64,000 nucleotides of DNA from the NCBI GenBank assembly GCA_900759565.1, contig CAAEVV010000039.1, forward strand, positions 1 to 64,000, written 5' to 3'. Both the position numbers and the translations under genes were made by a program. Source of the stretch: an uncultured Collinsella sp. (lineage in GTDB: Bacteria > Actinomycetota > Coriobacteriia > Coriobacteriales > Coriobacteriaceae). The notes beneath the pieces were generated by a model. That model made no database searches, had not been told where the DNA came from, and saw only the letters and a list, made by a program, of their open reading frames with translations. Positions 25,129-33,192 of this stretch are shown in pieces. How positions within the stretch are numbered: the first letter of the stretch is position 1; each line of letters begins with the position of its first letter.

Positions 25129-25848
25129 ATGCTCGATACACACGAAAAACGGCCACTCTATTTACAGCTCACCGACGCGCTGCTCAAGCAGATCGTCGAT
25201 GAATATCAAGCAGACGATAAACTTCCAACAGAAATGGAACTCTGCGACGAATACGCCGTAAGCAGAACAACCGTCCGACTTGCCATGAGTGAGCTGGAGC
25301 GTCGTGGAAGTATCTATCGAATCCAAGGTAAGGGATCGTTCGTTGCACCGAAACGCGTTAGCGAGCTCAATTCACTTTTAGACTTTGACTTTGCAAGCCA
25401 TTGCGATGGCGTTGATCCGGATGCCATCACCAAACATTTCGGCGGCCTCACATCAGGTCGTCCAATTTCCGTAATGATGCTCCAACAATTTGGATGTCAA
25501 AGTCGCGATGAAATTCAGCGTCTTGAATTGACCTACGAACTTGAAGGCAGCTTCATAGGCGCTGATACGTTCTTCATTTCAAAGTCGCGCGTTCCGAATA
25601 ACCAGTTAGATTTTCAGGCATTTAGCAGAATCATGGACGACTTGTCCAAGTCTATCCAATCTGTTAGGGAAAGCTATAGAGCACGTCAGCTTAGCGATTC
25701 CGAAGCCAGTAATTATGGTGTTGCAAAACTTCCGGTCATCGAACTGACTCATTATGCTTACGACTCCGGAGGCAAACTAATCTCAATTGTCTGCCGCACC
25801 GTCTTAACTGGGCGGGTCCCTTATCAAAACTTTATTTTCAAGTCCTAA
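25129..25848 (+). CDS. GntR/HutC-family regulator with UTRA domain
   Basis: 239 residues. The N-terminal winged helix has PTEMELCDEYAVSRTTVRLAM and RIQGKGSFVA; the C-terminal UTRA sensor binds a sugar phosphate in this family. It lies directly after the TIM-barrel gene and probably controls it and the divergent EIICB. The start at 25129 (MLDTHEKRPLY) has GAGG 5 bases upstream; the ATG at 25111, six codons earlier, is possible. Base composition is lower in GC than the lac modules. Confidence 0.83.
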   Translation: MLDTHEKRPLYLQLTDALLKQIVDEYQADDKLPTEMELCDEYAVSRTTVRLAMSELERRGSIYRIQGKGSFVAPKRVSELNSLLDFDFASHCDGVDPDAITKHFGGLTSGRPISVMMLQQFGCQSRDEIQRLELTYELEGSFIGADTFFISKSRVPNNQLDFQAFSRIMDDLSKSIQSVRESYRARQLSDSEASNYGVAKLPVIELTHYAYDSGGKLISIVCRTVLTGRVPYQNFIFKS

Positions 25849-25860
25849 TGTTCTTTTTCT

Positions 25861-26004
25861 TTTGTCTCGATCTGTAACACGTAGCCGAGTTTTTAAGTCC
25901 TAACCGTTACAGATCGAGACAAACAAGGTAGACCACGCCGAATTGTCTCAATCTGTAACACTAAGACCGGTTTTGGACGTCTAGATGTTACAGATTGAGA
26001 CGAT
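25861..26004. repeat. Hairpin-repeat cluster 4 (type A at 25861-25924, type B at 25942-26004)
   Basis: Two units, 81 bp apart, A-then-B order, directly after the GntR gene and before the convergent lacR. Arms are TCTCGATCTGTAACA / CGTTACAGATCGAGA and TCTCAATCTGTAACA / TGTTACAGATTGAGA. Confidence 0.85.
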
Positions 26005-26120
26005 TTGATAGCGGAGTCCTCATTTGCGCGTCATATCGCATAGCGCTGACGCGCTGGTTTCCACAATGACAGGAGGTAAAAGTCCTCCCGCATCGCCCGT
26101 TGGCAATCCCGTAGCGCTAG

Positions 26121-26912
26121 CTAGCAAATGACCTGCGTATGCTCCTCGATGGCGGCACGATCTTCGGCGGCGATGCCCGGCTCGCACACCACGGCGTCCA
26201 GGCTGTCCAGACGGCAGAAGGTGTAGAAGTCGCGCTTGCCAATCTTACTGGAATCGGCGATCAGATAGCGCGAGTCGGCCTTGCTAAAGGCGAGCTGCTG
26301 GATGCGGCCCTCTTCCATGTTAGACGTAGACACGTCGCCGTCCAAAATGCCGTTTGCGCCGATAAAGGCTGCGTCGATCCCCAGTGCGCGCAAGGTGTCC
26401 TCGGCCGTGGGGCCCACAAAGGCGGCAGTGCGGCGGCGGTACACGCCGCCCACCAGGCACAGTTCGCAGTCTTCGCGCGCCTCGAGCAGGTTAAACACCG
26501 AAAGCGAATTGGTCACAATGCGCAGGCGAAACGCCGGCAGCATCGAGGCCATCTGCTCAACCGTGGTGCCCGTGCCCAAAAAGATGGTCGAGCCTTCCTC
26601 GATAAGCTCCACAGAACGGCGCGCAATCTGCAACTTTTCCTCGGCATGCTTTGTGCGCTTTTCGCTGTGCGAATACTCATGGCGCAGCATAGCGTGTGGA
26701 CGGCTCTGCGCACTGCGGGCTCCGCCGTGCACGCGCTCGATCTCGCCCAGGCTCGCAAGCTCCTCAAGGTCACGGCGGATCGTCATATCCGAGACACCTA
26801 ACGCATCCGAAATCTCCTTGACCGAGACCGTTCCCTGTTCCTCGAGCAGCTGCCGAACCTTATCCTGTCGCTCCGCTTTAATCACGATGAGTCCTCGCTG
26901 TTCCACGCTCAT
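26121..26912 (-). CDS. lacR: DeoR-family lactose PTS repressor
   Basis: 263 residues. The N-terminal DeoR HTH reads VKEISDALGVSDMTIRRDLEEL, followed by the IERVHGGARS loop and a sugar-phosphate sensor (FLGTGTTVEQMA, VTNSLSVFNLL, LVGGVYRRRTAAFVG, SKIGKRDF). The layout matches LacR of staphylococci and lactococci, where tagatose-6-P is the inducer. It probably controls the lacABXC operon, whose upstream region shares TTTGTTC motifs with the lacR promoter, and perhaps the divergent galM. The protein may start a few codons downstream of 26912 at an internal Met. Confidence 0.82.
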   Translation of the reverse strand: MSVEQRGLIVIKAERQDKVRQLLEEQGTVSVKEISDALGVSDMTIRRDLEELASLGEIERVHGGARSAQSRPHAMLRHEYSHSEKRTKHAEEKLQIARRSVELIEEGSTIFLGTGTTVEQMASMLPAFRLRIVTNSLSVFNLLEAREDCELCLVGGVYRRRTAAFVGPTAEDTLRALGIDAAFIGANGILDGDVSTSNMEEGRIQQLAFSKADSRYLIADSSKIGKRDFYTFCRLDSLDAVVCEPGIAAEDRAAIEEHTQVIC

Positions 26913-27090
26913 GTCAATTCAAACAATAACGAACAAATTGTATCAGACTCGCGCGCGTCAGAAATGAACGCCCGCACAGCTCCAATCATCACTTTTTTGA
27001 GAAAAATACCCCCTGCTTTAGTGGGGTGTAGTGATAATCTCGCCTGTTCGCGCTACAGTTTGTCGGAAATACCTCGATGTTAGGAACCAA

Positions 27091-28143
27091 ATGATCACTT
27101 CCGAGCTTTTCGGCACCGCGCCGTGCGGTACCCCCGTTCATCGTTACACCCTCAACGGGCCCGAGATCTGCGTTCGCATTATGGACTATGGCGCCACCGT
27201 GTTGGGCATCGACGTGCCCGACATCCCCGGCAACGTGCGCGATGTGGTGCTGGGCTTCGATAAGCTCGAGGATTACTTTGACAACCCCGCCTGCTTTGGT
27301 GCGACCATCGGACCTGTGGCCAACCGCACTGCAGGTGCCACGATCACCATCGCCGGCACGGACTGGCATATGCCGGCCAACGAAGGCGCCAACAACCTGC
27401 ACAGCGATCTTGAGCACGGCCTGCACAAGCGCGTGTGGGATGTTGAGCTCGACGAGACTCACAACGCCGTGTGCATGACCACTTCGCTTGAGAATGGCGA
27501 GCTGGGCCTGCCCGGCAACCGCACGTTTACGGCCGTGTTTACCGTTACACGCACCGGCGTCTTTCGCATCGAGTATGGCTGCGAAAGCGACCGCGCCACC
27601 TACGTGTCTATGACCAACCACACATATTTCAACCTTGCCGGTCATAACGCCGGCATGGACTGCGAGCACTTCTTTGTCGCCAACGCCGCCCACTACCTGC
27701 CCATTGACGGCCAGAACATTCCCACCGGCGAAATTGCTCCGGTCGAAGGCACGCCATTCGACTTCCGCGAGCTGCGTCCTGTCGCGCCCGGCATGGAGGC
27801 CGACGACCCGCAGATTAAGCAGGCACGCGGCTACGACCACTGCCTGTGCATCGATGGATATCAGTACGCCCGCAACCTGCGCCGCGCCCTGCACGTCGAG
27901 GAGATGTGGACCGGCCGTGAGCTGGACTACTACACCACCGCCCCGGGCGTTCAGCTCTACACCGGCAACTGGCTGGGCGACGAACACGCCAAAGACGACG
28001 CCAACTATGGTTGGGGCGCCGGCTTTGCCCTCGAGGCAGAGATGTACCCCGACACGCCGCACCAGCCGCTGTTCCCGCAGGGCATTGTGGGCCCGGGTCA
28101 CCCCTACAGCAACGTGATCGAATACCACTTTATGAGGCACTAA
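27091..28143 (+). CDS. galM: Aldose 1-epimerase (galactose mutarotase)
   Basis: A 350-residue galactose-mutarotase-fold enzyme. GPVANRTAG, NLHSD, NHTYFNLAGH (catalytic His) and the C-terminal PGHPYSN segment fit GalM. It interconverts the alpha and beta anomers of galactose or glucose released in the cytoplasm. The ATG at 27091 has AGGA 5 bases upstream; an in-frame GTG at 27031 lacks one. It is divergent from lacR, whose product may control it. A strong hairpin follows. Confidence 0.88.
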   Translation: MITSELFGTAPCGTPVHRYTLNGPEICVRIMDYGATVLGIDVPDIPGNVRDVVLGFDKLEDYFDNPACFGATIGPVANRTAGATITIAGTDWHMPANEGANNLHSDLEHGLHKRVWDVELDETHNAVCMTTSLENGELGLPGNRTFTAVFTVTRTGVFRIEYGCESDRATYVSMTNHTYFNLAGHNAGMDCEHFFVANAAHYLPIDGQNIPTGEIAPVEGTPFDFRELRPVAPGMEADDPQIKQARGYDHCLCIDGYQYARNLRRALHVEEMWTGRELDYYTTAPGVQLYTGNWLGDEHAKDDANYGWGAGFALEAEMYPDTPHQPLFPQGIVGPGHPYSNVIEYHFMRH

Positions 28144-28168
28144 GCCCGCAACGTGACATACCGTACAA

Positions 28169-28202
28169 AAATGCCCGTCGATGTTTTCATCGACGGGCAT
28201 TT
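28169..28202. terminator. Bidirectional hairpin after galM
   Basis: A 15-bp perfect stem (AAATGCCCGTCGATG / CATCGACGGGCATTT) with a TTTT loop between the convergent galM and nagA genes. Confidence 0.8.
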
Positions 28203-28319
28203 GCATTACCGCGACCATGGACCGCTCCGAACTCGGAATGCCTCAATCAGTCGCTTCCGGCTTGCTATCAAGTTTCGGTGATAATACGCCCCGATCCTCT
28301 CGGGTTCTTACTTTGGCGG

Positions 28320-29489
28320 CTACGCGGCAAACGCGTTGCCGACGCTCTGGCCGCCAACATATGTCTCTACGAGGGTGAGCTCGTGGTCGAACACAACAAA
28401 GTCGGCGTCGCGACCAGGCATGATGCTGCCGCACTTATCCTCGATGTGCGCGGAGCGTGCCGGCACCTCGGTTGCCATGCGAATGGCGATATCGGCGCTG
28501 GCGATGCCCCAGTCGACGATGTTCTTGACGCCCTGGGCAAGCGTGAGCACCGAGCCGGCAATGCTCTTGCCGTCAGCGAGCCAGCACAGGTTGTCCTTCA
28601 TGATGACGTCCATGCCACCACTGGTGTAGCTGCCCTCGGGCATGCCGCCGCAACCCAGGCAGTCGGTGATGAGCACCGTGTGCTGCCAGCCCTTGGCCTG
28701 CAGCAACGCCTTGATGGCGGCAGGGTTTACGTGCTTGCCGTCACAGATGATCTCGGCGTAGGTCTCGGGCGTGGACATAGCAGCCCCGACGACACCGGGC
28801 TCACGGTGATGCAGCCCGCGCTGGCCGTTATAGGTATGCGTAAAGCAGCTGGCACCGGCGTTGATAGCGGCGATGCACTCATCGTAGGTGGCGTCGGAGT
28901 GACCGATGCTGGTCACCACACCCTTGGCGTTCAGAGCAGCCGCATAAGCAGCGGCACCGTCGCGCTCGGCCGCCATGGCGCTCTTGACGATGCGACCACC
29001 CGCAGCCTCCTGCCACTGATCGAAGACCTCCTCGGAGGGATCGATAAGATAAGCGGGGTTCTGCGCGCCCACGTGCTTCATGGTAAAGAAGGGGCCCTCC
29101 AGGTAGATGCCCTGAATGCGAGCACCGCAGAAGTCGGGGCCGCGCTCTTCGTCCGCCTGTGCAATAGCGGCGCAGGCGTCCTTGATCTGCTCGACGCCAT
29201 CGGTGAACGTCGTGGGCAGCCAGCTGGTGGTACCGCGACGGGCGAGCTCGGTCGAGCTGATATCGATGCCCTCGGGATCGTTATCGGTAGTTGAGTGGTT
29301 GTAGAAGCCATGGATGTGAGTATCGACCATACCCGGTGCGATCCACGACCCCGTGTAGTCCTTAATCTCGCAAGAGGGCTCGTCGGCCTGCCAGGCGCCA
29401 AAGACGCCATCCTCGACCATAAGATAGCCGCCCAGTTGCGGGCCTGCCGGCAAGAAGAACTTGTCAGCCTTAATTGCGTACGTGCTCAT
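28320..29489 (-). CDS. nagA: N-acetylglucosamine/galactosamine-6-phosphate deacetylase, copy 1
   Basis: A 389-residue amidohydrolase. Visible metal and substrate motifs are DTHIHGFYNH, GIYLEGPFF with the metal-binding Glu, GHSDATY, CFTHTYNGQRGLHH and LITDCLG with the catalytic Asp. It removes acetate from GlcNAc-6-P or GalNAc-6-P; the neighbouring agaS makes the GalNAc role plausible. The ATG at 29489 has AAGGAG 5 bases upstream. It differs from the copy at 33699 at only about 28 positions by eye. A terminator separates it from agaS. Confidence 0.9.
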   Translation of the reverse strand: MSTYAIKADKFFLPAGPQLGGYLMVEDGVFGAWQADEPSCEIKDYTGSWIAPGMVDTHIHGFYNHSTTDNDPEGIDISSTELARRGTTSWLPTTFTDGVEQIKDACAAIAQADEERGPDFCGARIQGIYLEGPFFTMKHVGAQNPAYLIDPSEEVFDQWQEAAGGRIVKSAMAAERDGAAAYAAALNAKGVVTSIGHSDATYDECIAAINAGASCFTHTYNGQRGLHHREPGVVGAAMSTPETYAEIICDGKHVNPAAIKALLQAKGWQHTVLITDCLGCGGMPEGSYTSGGMDVIMKDNLCWLADGKSIAGSVLTLAQGVKNIVDWGIASADIAIRMATEVPARSAHIEDKCGSIMPGRDADFVVFDHELTLVETYVGGQSVGNAFAA

Positions 29490-29549
29490 ATGCACTCCTT
29501 GCTTTAAAGCAGTTGACTGTGGTGATGCTATACCCAGCTCAGGTAAAAC

Positions 29550-29590
29550 AAAAAGCGCCCGCCCGCCGTTATGAGCGGACGGGCGCCCTT
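29550..29590 (-). terminator. Terminator of agaS
   Basis: On the minus strand a ~12-bp GC-rich stem (GCGGACGGGCGC pairs with GCGCCCGCCCGC, one mismatch) followed by TTTTTGTTTT, within 20 bases of the agaS stop codon. Confidence 0.85.
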
Positions 29591-29604
29591 ACAGAGGGAC
29601 GCGA

Positions 29605-30771
29605 CTAAGCGGTGAAGGGGTGAATCGTCACGCCCTTAACCACGCGGTTGACCGTACCGGTGGGACTCGGCGTATCGGGCGTGTTGCCCACGCGCACGGA
29701 GTTGAGCAGGCTGATAGCCTGGGCAAACATCACGAACGGCAGAGCAAGGTAGCCCTCGGGAAGCGCCTCGTAGCCCTTAAAGGTGAAGGACTCGCCCTCG
29801 TAGACGGTAGCACCATCCTGCTGAACGGCGACGGTGTGCTGAGCGATCTCGTCGCCACCGATCTCGTTGAGGATGTCGATGTCGTACTGACGGGTGTAGG
29901 CGTCATTGTTGACGAACACGAACACGAGGGTCTTGTCGTCGACGAAGGACTTAGGTCCGTGACGATAGCCCATGGAGGTGTCGTAGAAAGTAGCGACCAG
30001 ACCGTGAGCGAGCTCGAGGATCTTGAGCTGGCTCTCCTGAGCAAGGCCACCGAAGGAGCCAGAACCCAAGTAGGTCACGCGGTTGAAGTCGCCAGCCAGG
30101 TAATCGGCAATCTCGGGCTCACGGGAGATGACCTCCTCGCCCATCTTGGCAATCGTCTCGACCCACTCGGCCTTCTGCTCGTCAGAGGCAGTGTCGAAAA
30201 TAAGGGCGGAGAGCAGGGTCATGCAGGAATAAGAGCCAGTCATGGCGAAGCCCTTGTCGTTGGCGCGCGGAATGAGCAGCGTCAGCGCATTGGGATCATC
30301 GGCAGACTCGACAGCAAGCTTGCCCTCGGGAGCGCAGGTGATGTTGAGGAACTTGACGTTGTGGACGAGCTCCTTGGCAACGGCAACGGCGGCAAGGCTC
30401 TCGGGGCTGTTGCCAGAGCGGGCAAAGGAAACCACGAGCGTGGGATCCTCGGCGCGCAGGAAGTCGCGCGGGGCGCTCACGATGTCGGTCGTGGCGATGG
30501 GCTTAAAGTCGTAGAGATCAGTGTTGCCAGCGTGACGCAGGTACGGGGCGCAGGTATCGCCAACGTAGTCGGACGTACCGGCACCGGTGAAGACAACGGA
30601 CAGACGGCCCTCGCCCATAGCGCGAGCCTCGGCCAGAAAGGCCTCGATGGCCTCCTTGTTCTCGCGATAGATGTTGAGCGTATCACGCCAAAGCTCGGGC
30701 TGCTGAGCAATCTCGGCCGTGGTGATCTGGGCGCCGAGCTCGGTGAGCTCCTCGACACTCTTCTTGAACAT
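29605..30771 (-). CDS. agaS: AgaS-type SIS-domain sugar-phosphate isomerase/deaminase
   Basis: A 388-residue protein with two SIS domains. FTGAGTSDYVGD and SFARSGNSPES bind the sugar phosphate in the first; GSGSFGGLAQESQLKILEL and SMGYRHGPKSFVD lie in the second. AgaS proteins deaminate and isomerise galactosamine-6-P to tagatose-6-P, which here could join the lac tagatose pathway at LacC. The start at 30771 (MFKKSVEEL) has GAGG upstream; an in-frame start 16 codons earlier is less likely. The GntR regulator gene lies upstream on the same strand. Confidence 0.85.
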   Translation of the reverse strand: MFKKSVEELTELGAQITTAEIAQQPELWRDTLNIYRENKEAIEAFLAEARAMGEGRLSVVFTGAGTSDYVGDTCAPYLRHAGNTDLYDFKPIATTDIVSAPRDFLRAEDPTLVVSFARSGNSPESLAAVAVAKELVHNVKFLNITCAPEGKLAVESADDPNALTLLIPRANDKGFAMTGSYSCMTLLSALIFDTASDEQKAEWVETIAKMGEEVISREPEIADYLAGDFNRVTYLGSGSFGGLAQESQLKILELAHGLVATFYDTSMGYRHGPKSFVDDKTLVFVFVNNDAYTRQYDIDILNEIGGDEIAQHTVAVQQDGATVYEGESFTFKGYEALPEGYLALPFVMFAQAISLLNSVRVGNTPDTPSPTGTVNRVVKGVTIHPFTA

Positions 30772-30796
30772 TTCTAATACCTCTTTCTTTACTAAA

Positions 30797-30811
30797 TTGT
30801 CTGATATACAA
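30797..30811. promoter_or_regulatory. GntR-like operator TTGTCTGATATACAA
   Basis: An inverted repeat TTGT-N7-ACAA, 26 bp before the agaS start and just after the GntR gene. It resembles sites bound by HutC/NagR-type regulators. Confidence 0.4.
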
Positions 30812-30882
30812 AGACTCAACCTGAAAAGTCAAATCGAGTAGTAGTCATAGGCTGTTTTTCATTCGTTAGCACTCGCATCCGG

Positions 30883-31617
30883 TCACATAACATCTCGATA
30901 ATGAGAAATCCTGTACTTAAACTTATCCGCACGAGCCACCGAAAGCGTGAACTCGACAACATCATTTTGGGTGTTGTGAGTAGTTCGGACTATGTCCAGA
31001 ACTGGCGAACCTTCATCAATACCTAGAAGCCGAGCGTCACATAGACGTGCTATACCCGCAGAGAACTCCTCATCCGCTACTCGAATTTTCTGCTGATAAT
31101 CCTGCTCAATGACATCGTAAAGGGGCTTCTGTTCGAGTAGAGGACGCTTGAGTGAAATAAAGAGGCTTGCTGGAAGATAGCTACGCTCAACCATCATAGG
31201 TATACCATCTGCCAACCGCAAACGTTTGAGCTTTAATACCTTTTCACCCAAACGAATCCCCATTTGTATCGAGAGCGTTTTATCTGCTTCCATTTCACAG
31301 AACTCTAAGATGGTTGTTTCTGGCAGCCGACCCATCGCTTTCATCTGTTCAGTAAAACTGTACGATTGAGTAAGATTTGTTGCTTGGGCTAGTCGATCGG
31401 CAACAAACGTACCGCGACCTTGTTTTCGCACAATTCGACCACGATGCTCAAGTTCCTGAATTGCAAGCCGGACAGTCGATCGCGAAAGCCCGTAACGTTC
31501 GGCAAGTTCACGTTCGGACGTAATCAAATCACCTGGCTGATATTCATGATCAATTTTCTCGATCAGAATATCTACGAGCTGGTCATATAGCGGTTGCCTG
31601 TGCCTCTTGCACGTCAT
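30883..31617 (-). CDS. GntR/UTRA amino-sugar regulator, copy 1
   Basis: 244 residues. The winged helix has ITSERELAERYGLSRSTVRLAI and RKQGRGTFVA; the UTRA sensor follows (residues about 90-240). It is a close paralogue of the regulator at 35012; both carry LTQ(S/T)YSFTEQMKA(M/I)GR. It probably responds to an amino-sugar phosphate and controls agaS and nagA. The ATG at 31617 has GGAG 6 bases upstream; a GTG four codons earlier is possible. Confidence 0.85.
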   Translation of the reverse strand: MTCKRHRQPLYDQLVDILIEKIDHEYQPGDLITSERELAERYGLSRSTVRLAIQELEHRGRIVRKQGRGTFVADRLAQATNLTQSYSFTEQMKAMGRLPETTILEFCEMEADKTLSIQMGIRLGEKVLKLKRLRLADGIPMMVERSYLPASLFISLKRPLLEQKPLYDVIEQDYQQKIRVADEEFSAGIARLCDARLLGIDEGSPVLDIVRTTHNTQNDVVEFTLSVARADKFKYRISHYRDVM

Positions 31618-31708
31618 GATATTCTCCACGTAATTAGCAATTGACCAATACTCCAGCCTTCAGGTAATGCATCAACATGTCCAATAAATGGGCTAATAGC
31701 GACACTAC

Positions 31709-31852
31709 AGCTCATCGTCTTCATCATCGTCAGCAATCTCGAGTTTCTTGAGATCCACTCCCTCACAACCAACAACCCGTGCGCGTTCGGCAAGTTCATC
31801 AAGCGTTGGATCTCCAAACGCACGCGTCATAACGAGCTCCACCAACGAATGC
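31709..31852 (-). pseudogene. Decayed mannose-family EIIA, C-terminal remnant
   Basis: An open stretch of 47 codons translates to a peptide with SLVELVMTRAFGDPTLDEL and GCEGVDLKKLEI and an acidic end. This is how mannose-family EIIA domains finish (MLxEL... then LDELxExAxxxGxEG). Upstream in the same frame stop codons appear at once, and no His-containing N-terminal half can be found. I read it as the tail of a lost EIIA gene from a GalNAc or mannose-type PTS, matching the orphan EIIB at 32268. The assignment rests on pattern similarity only. Confidence 0.5.
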
Positions 31853-31972
31853 ATGCTACTCCCGATCTTCGTGCTCTACGACGCGGATGCCGGTTCCTCG
31901 ACCCTCAGCTAAACGCCTCGCCTATTATGGACGCATTAACGCAATTATGTAGACAGAATCTGAAGTGGTCCG

Positions 31973-32000
31973 TAAACGGTAGCGAAATGACGATGAACGG
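31973..32000. promoter_or_regulatory. 21-bp direct repeat (TAAACGG / TGAACGG)
   Basis: Half-sites at 31973-31979 and 31994-32000, exactly 21 bp apart, in the AT-rich stretch between the EIIA remnant and the EIIB gene. The rest of 31860-32267 holds no gene I can support; it is markedly more AT-rich than the surroundings, as expected for decaying DNA or a former promoter region. Confidence 0.45.
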
Positions 32001-32267
32001 CTTTAATAGAGAAAAATTAAACCGCCTGTTAGATTACTATTTAATTATAGATTTCTTACGATTCTATACTTGAAAGGTGGTATGTACCAGCTGTCCACTA
32101 TTTCCTACTAGCTACGTTATGTTTAATCGCATTTCATCAAATGCTTATCTATTTTGAATTCACCTAGATGAGCATTAGAGATCTGTTGCCTTCCTATTTC
32201 TAAGACTGAAAGTATCCTGAATCGAACCTGACTTTCTTACGGCCGACTCGCCGCGTTCGACGACTCG

Positions 32268-32750
32268 TTAATACAGCAGAGCATTAATGGAGTCGGGTTC
32301 GTCACTGGGTAGATTGCGAACTTCCATTTTCACGCCAAACGCTTGCAGCTCTTTGAGGGCGGCAACGTCGGCATCGTCTATAGCGACCGCGGGCGTTACA
32401 GAGCGCTTGCCCTCCCCTGCCTGTATATGGCCAATGCTGATCTTGGTAATCGGCACACCACCCTTAACCAGCGCGAGCGCATCGGCGGGTGAGGCCACCA
32501 TGACCAGAATCCATTGACGCGGCGTTGCGGTATGAATGATGTCGATAGTCCTTTGCACCGAGAAAAACCGCGTCCAAACGCCTTCTGGCGCCGCCACCCT
32601 CATGGGTGCCCATTGGCGCGAATCTGCCGCGATCTCATCGTTGACGATTAGGACGAGGTTGGAACCCACGGCTTCGTTCCATAGCTCAACGTCTTGCCCG
32701 TAAATGAAACGGTCGTCGATACGCGTGAGAAGGATCTTGGGTTGAGCCAT
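32268..32750 (-). CDS. Mannose/GalNAc-family PTS EIIB with His-to-Tyr active site
   Basis: 160 residues aligning by eye with AgaB/AgaV-type EIIB over the full length: LLTRIDDRF, LVLIVNDEIA, LVKGGVP and ISIGHIQAGEGK. The phosphorylated His in the family motif RIDxRLxHGQ is Tyr17 here (RIDDRFIYGQ; the codon is TAC). It therefore should not accept phosphate in the usual way. No EIIC, EIID or intact EIIA of the family is nearby. It may be a decaying leftover, or may have turned into a regulatory or binding protein. The ribosome site is weak. Confidence 0.8.
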   Translation of the reverse strand: MAQPKILLTRIDDRFIYGQDVELWNEAVGSNLVLIVNDEIAADSRQWAPMRVAAPEGVWTRFFSVQRTIDIIHTATPRQWILVMVASPADALALVKGGVPITKISIGHIQAGEGKRSVTPAVAIDDADVAALKELQAFGVKMEVRNLPSDEPDSINALLY

Positions 32751-32907
32751 CGCTGCCCCATTCTGTTTGAGACCCGTAAGAGCAAGACATCACGCCTCCA
32801 ATATTAGTGCATTTAAAGTGAGAAAAGCCGTCAGAACACTTGCGCGGATTTGTGATGTCCCGTATCATAGACAGCCGTTGACGCCTCAGTTGCGTCACCA
32901 CATGGCC

Positions 32908-32983
32908 GCCAGCGTAGCTCAGTTGGTAGAGCACCGCTCTCGTAAAGCGGGGGTCACCGGTTCGAGCCCGGTCGCTGGCTCCA
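32908..32983 (+). tRNA. tRNA-Thr (anticodon CGT)
   Basis: A 76-base cloverleaf with encoded CCA. The acceptor arms are GCCAGCG and CGCTGGC; the D arm holds AGCTCAGTTGGTAGAGC; the anticodon stem CCGCT/AGCGG encloses the loop CTCGTAA, giving anticodon CGT; the T arm is CCGGTTCGAGCCCGG. A terminator follows. Confidence 0.97.
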
Positions 32984-32994
32984 TTGCACAAGAT

Positions 32995-33017
32995 AGCCGC
33001 CTTCGGGCGGCTTTTTT
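32995..33017 (+). terminator. Terminator of tRNA-Thr
   Basis: AGCCGCC-TTCG-GGCGGCT followed by TTTTTG, 12 bases past the tRNA. Confidence 0.93.
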
Positions 33018-33192
33018 GTTGCCGATTTTGAGTGCGTGTGCGCCAATCCAGGCACAACGCCGCCAGCAACTCCCCTACTCAACAAAAAAGCCCCGCCAAC
33101 CGCAATCCCCAAAGGAACCGTGATCAGCGGGACCCAAGCGCGCTCCCCCAAGGATAACGCTCGCAAAACGAACAGCTCAGCCGAGCAGCTCG

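Noticed and set aside
26005..26120. Possible small gene or RNA between repeat cluster 4 and lacR
   Set aside because: An AGGAGGT-like stretch and short inverted repeats are present, but no reading frame or known RNA fold could be supported.
31849..32073. A 74-codon plus-strand frame in the AT-rich gap
   Set aside because: It has no ribosome site and no recognisable sequence, and it overlaps the EIIA remnant and the 21-bp repeat element.
32954..33166. A 70-codon minus-strand frame with a hydrophobic stretch
   Set aside because: It runs antisense into tRNA-Thr and its terminator, and it has no ribosome site or family.
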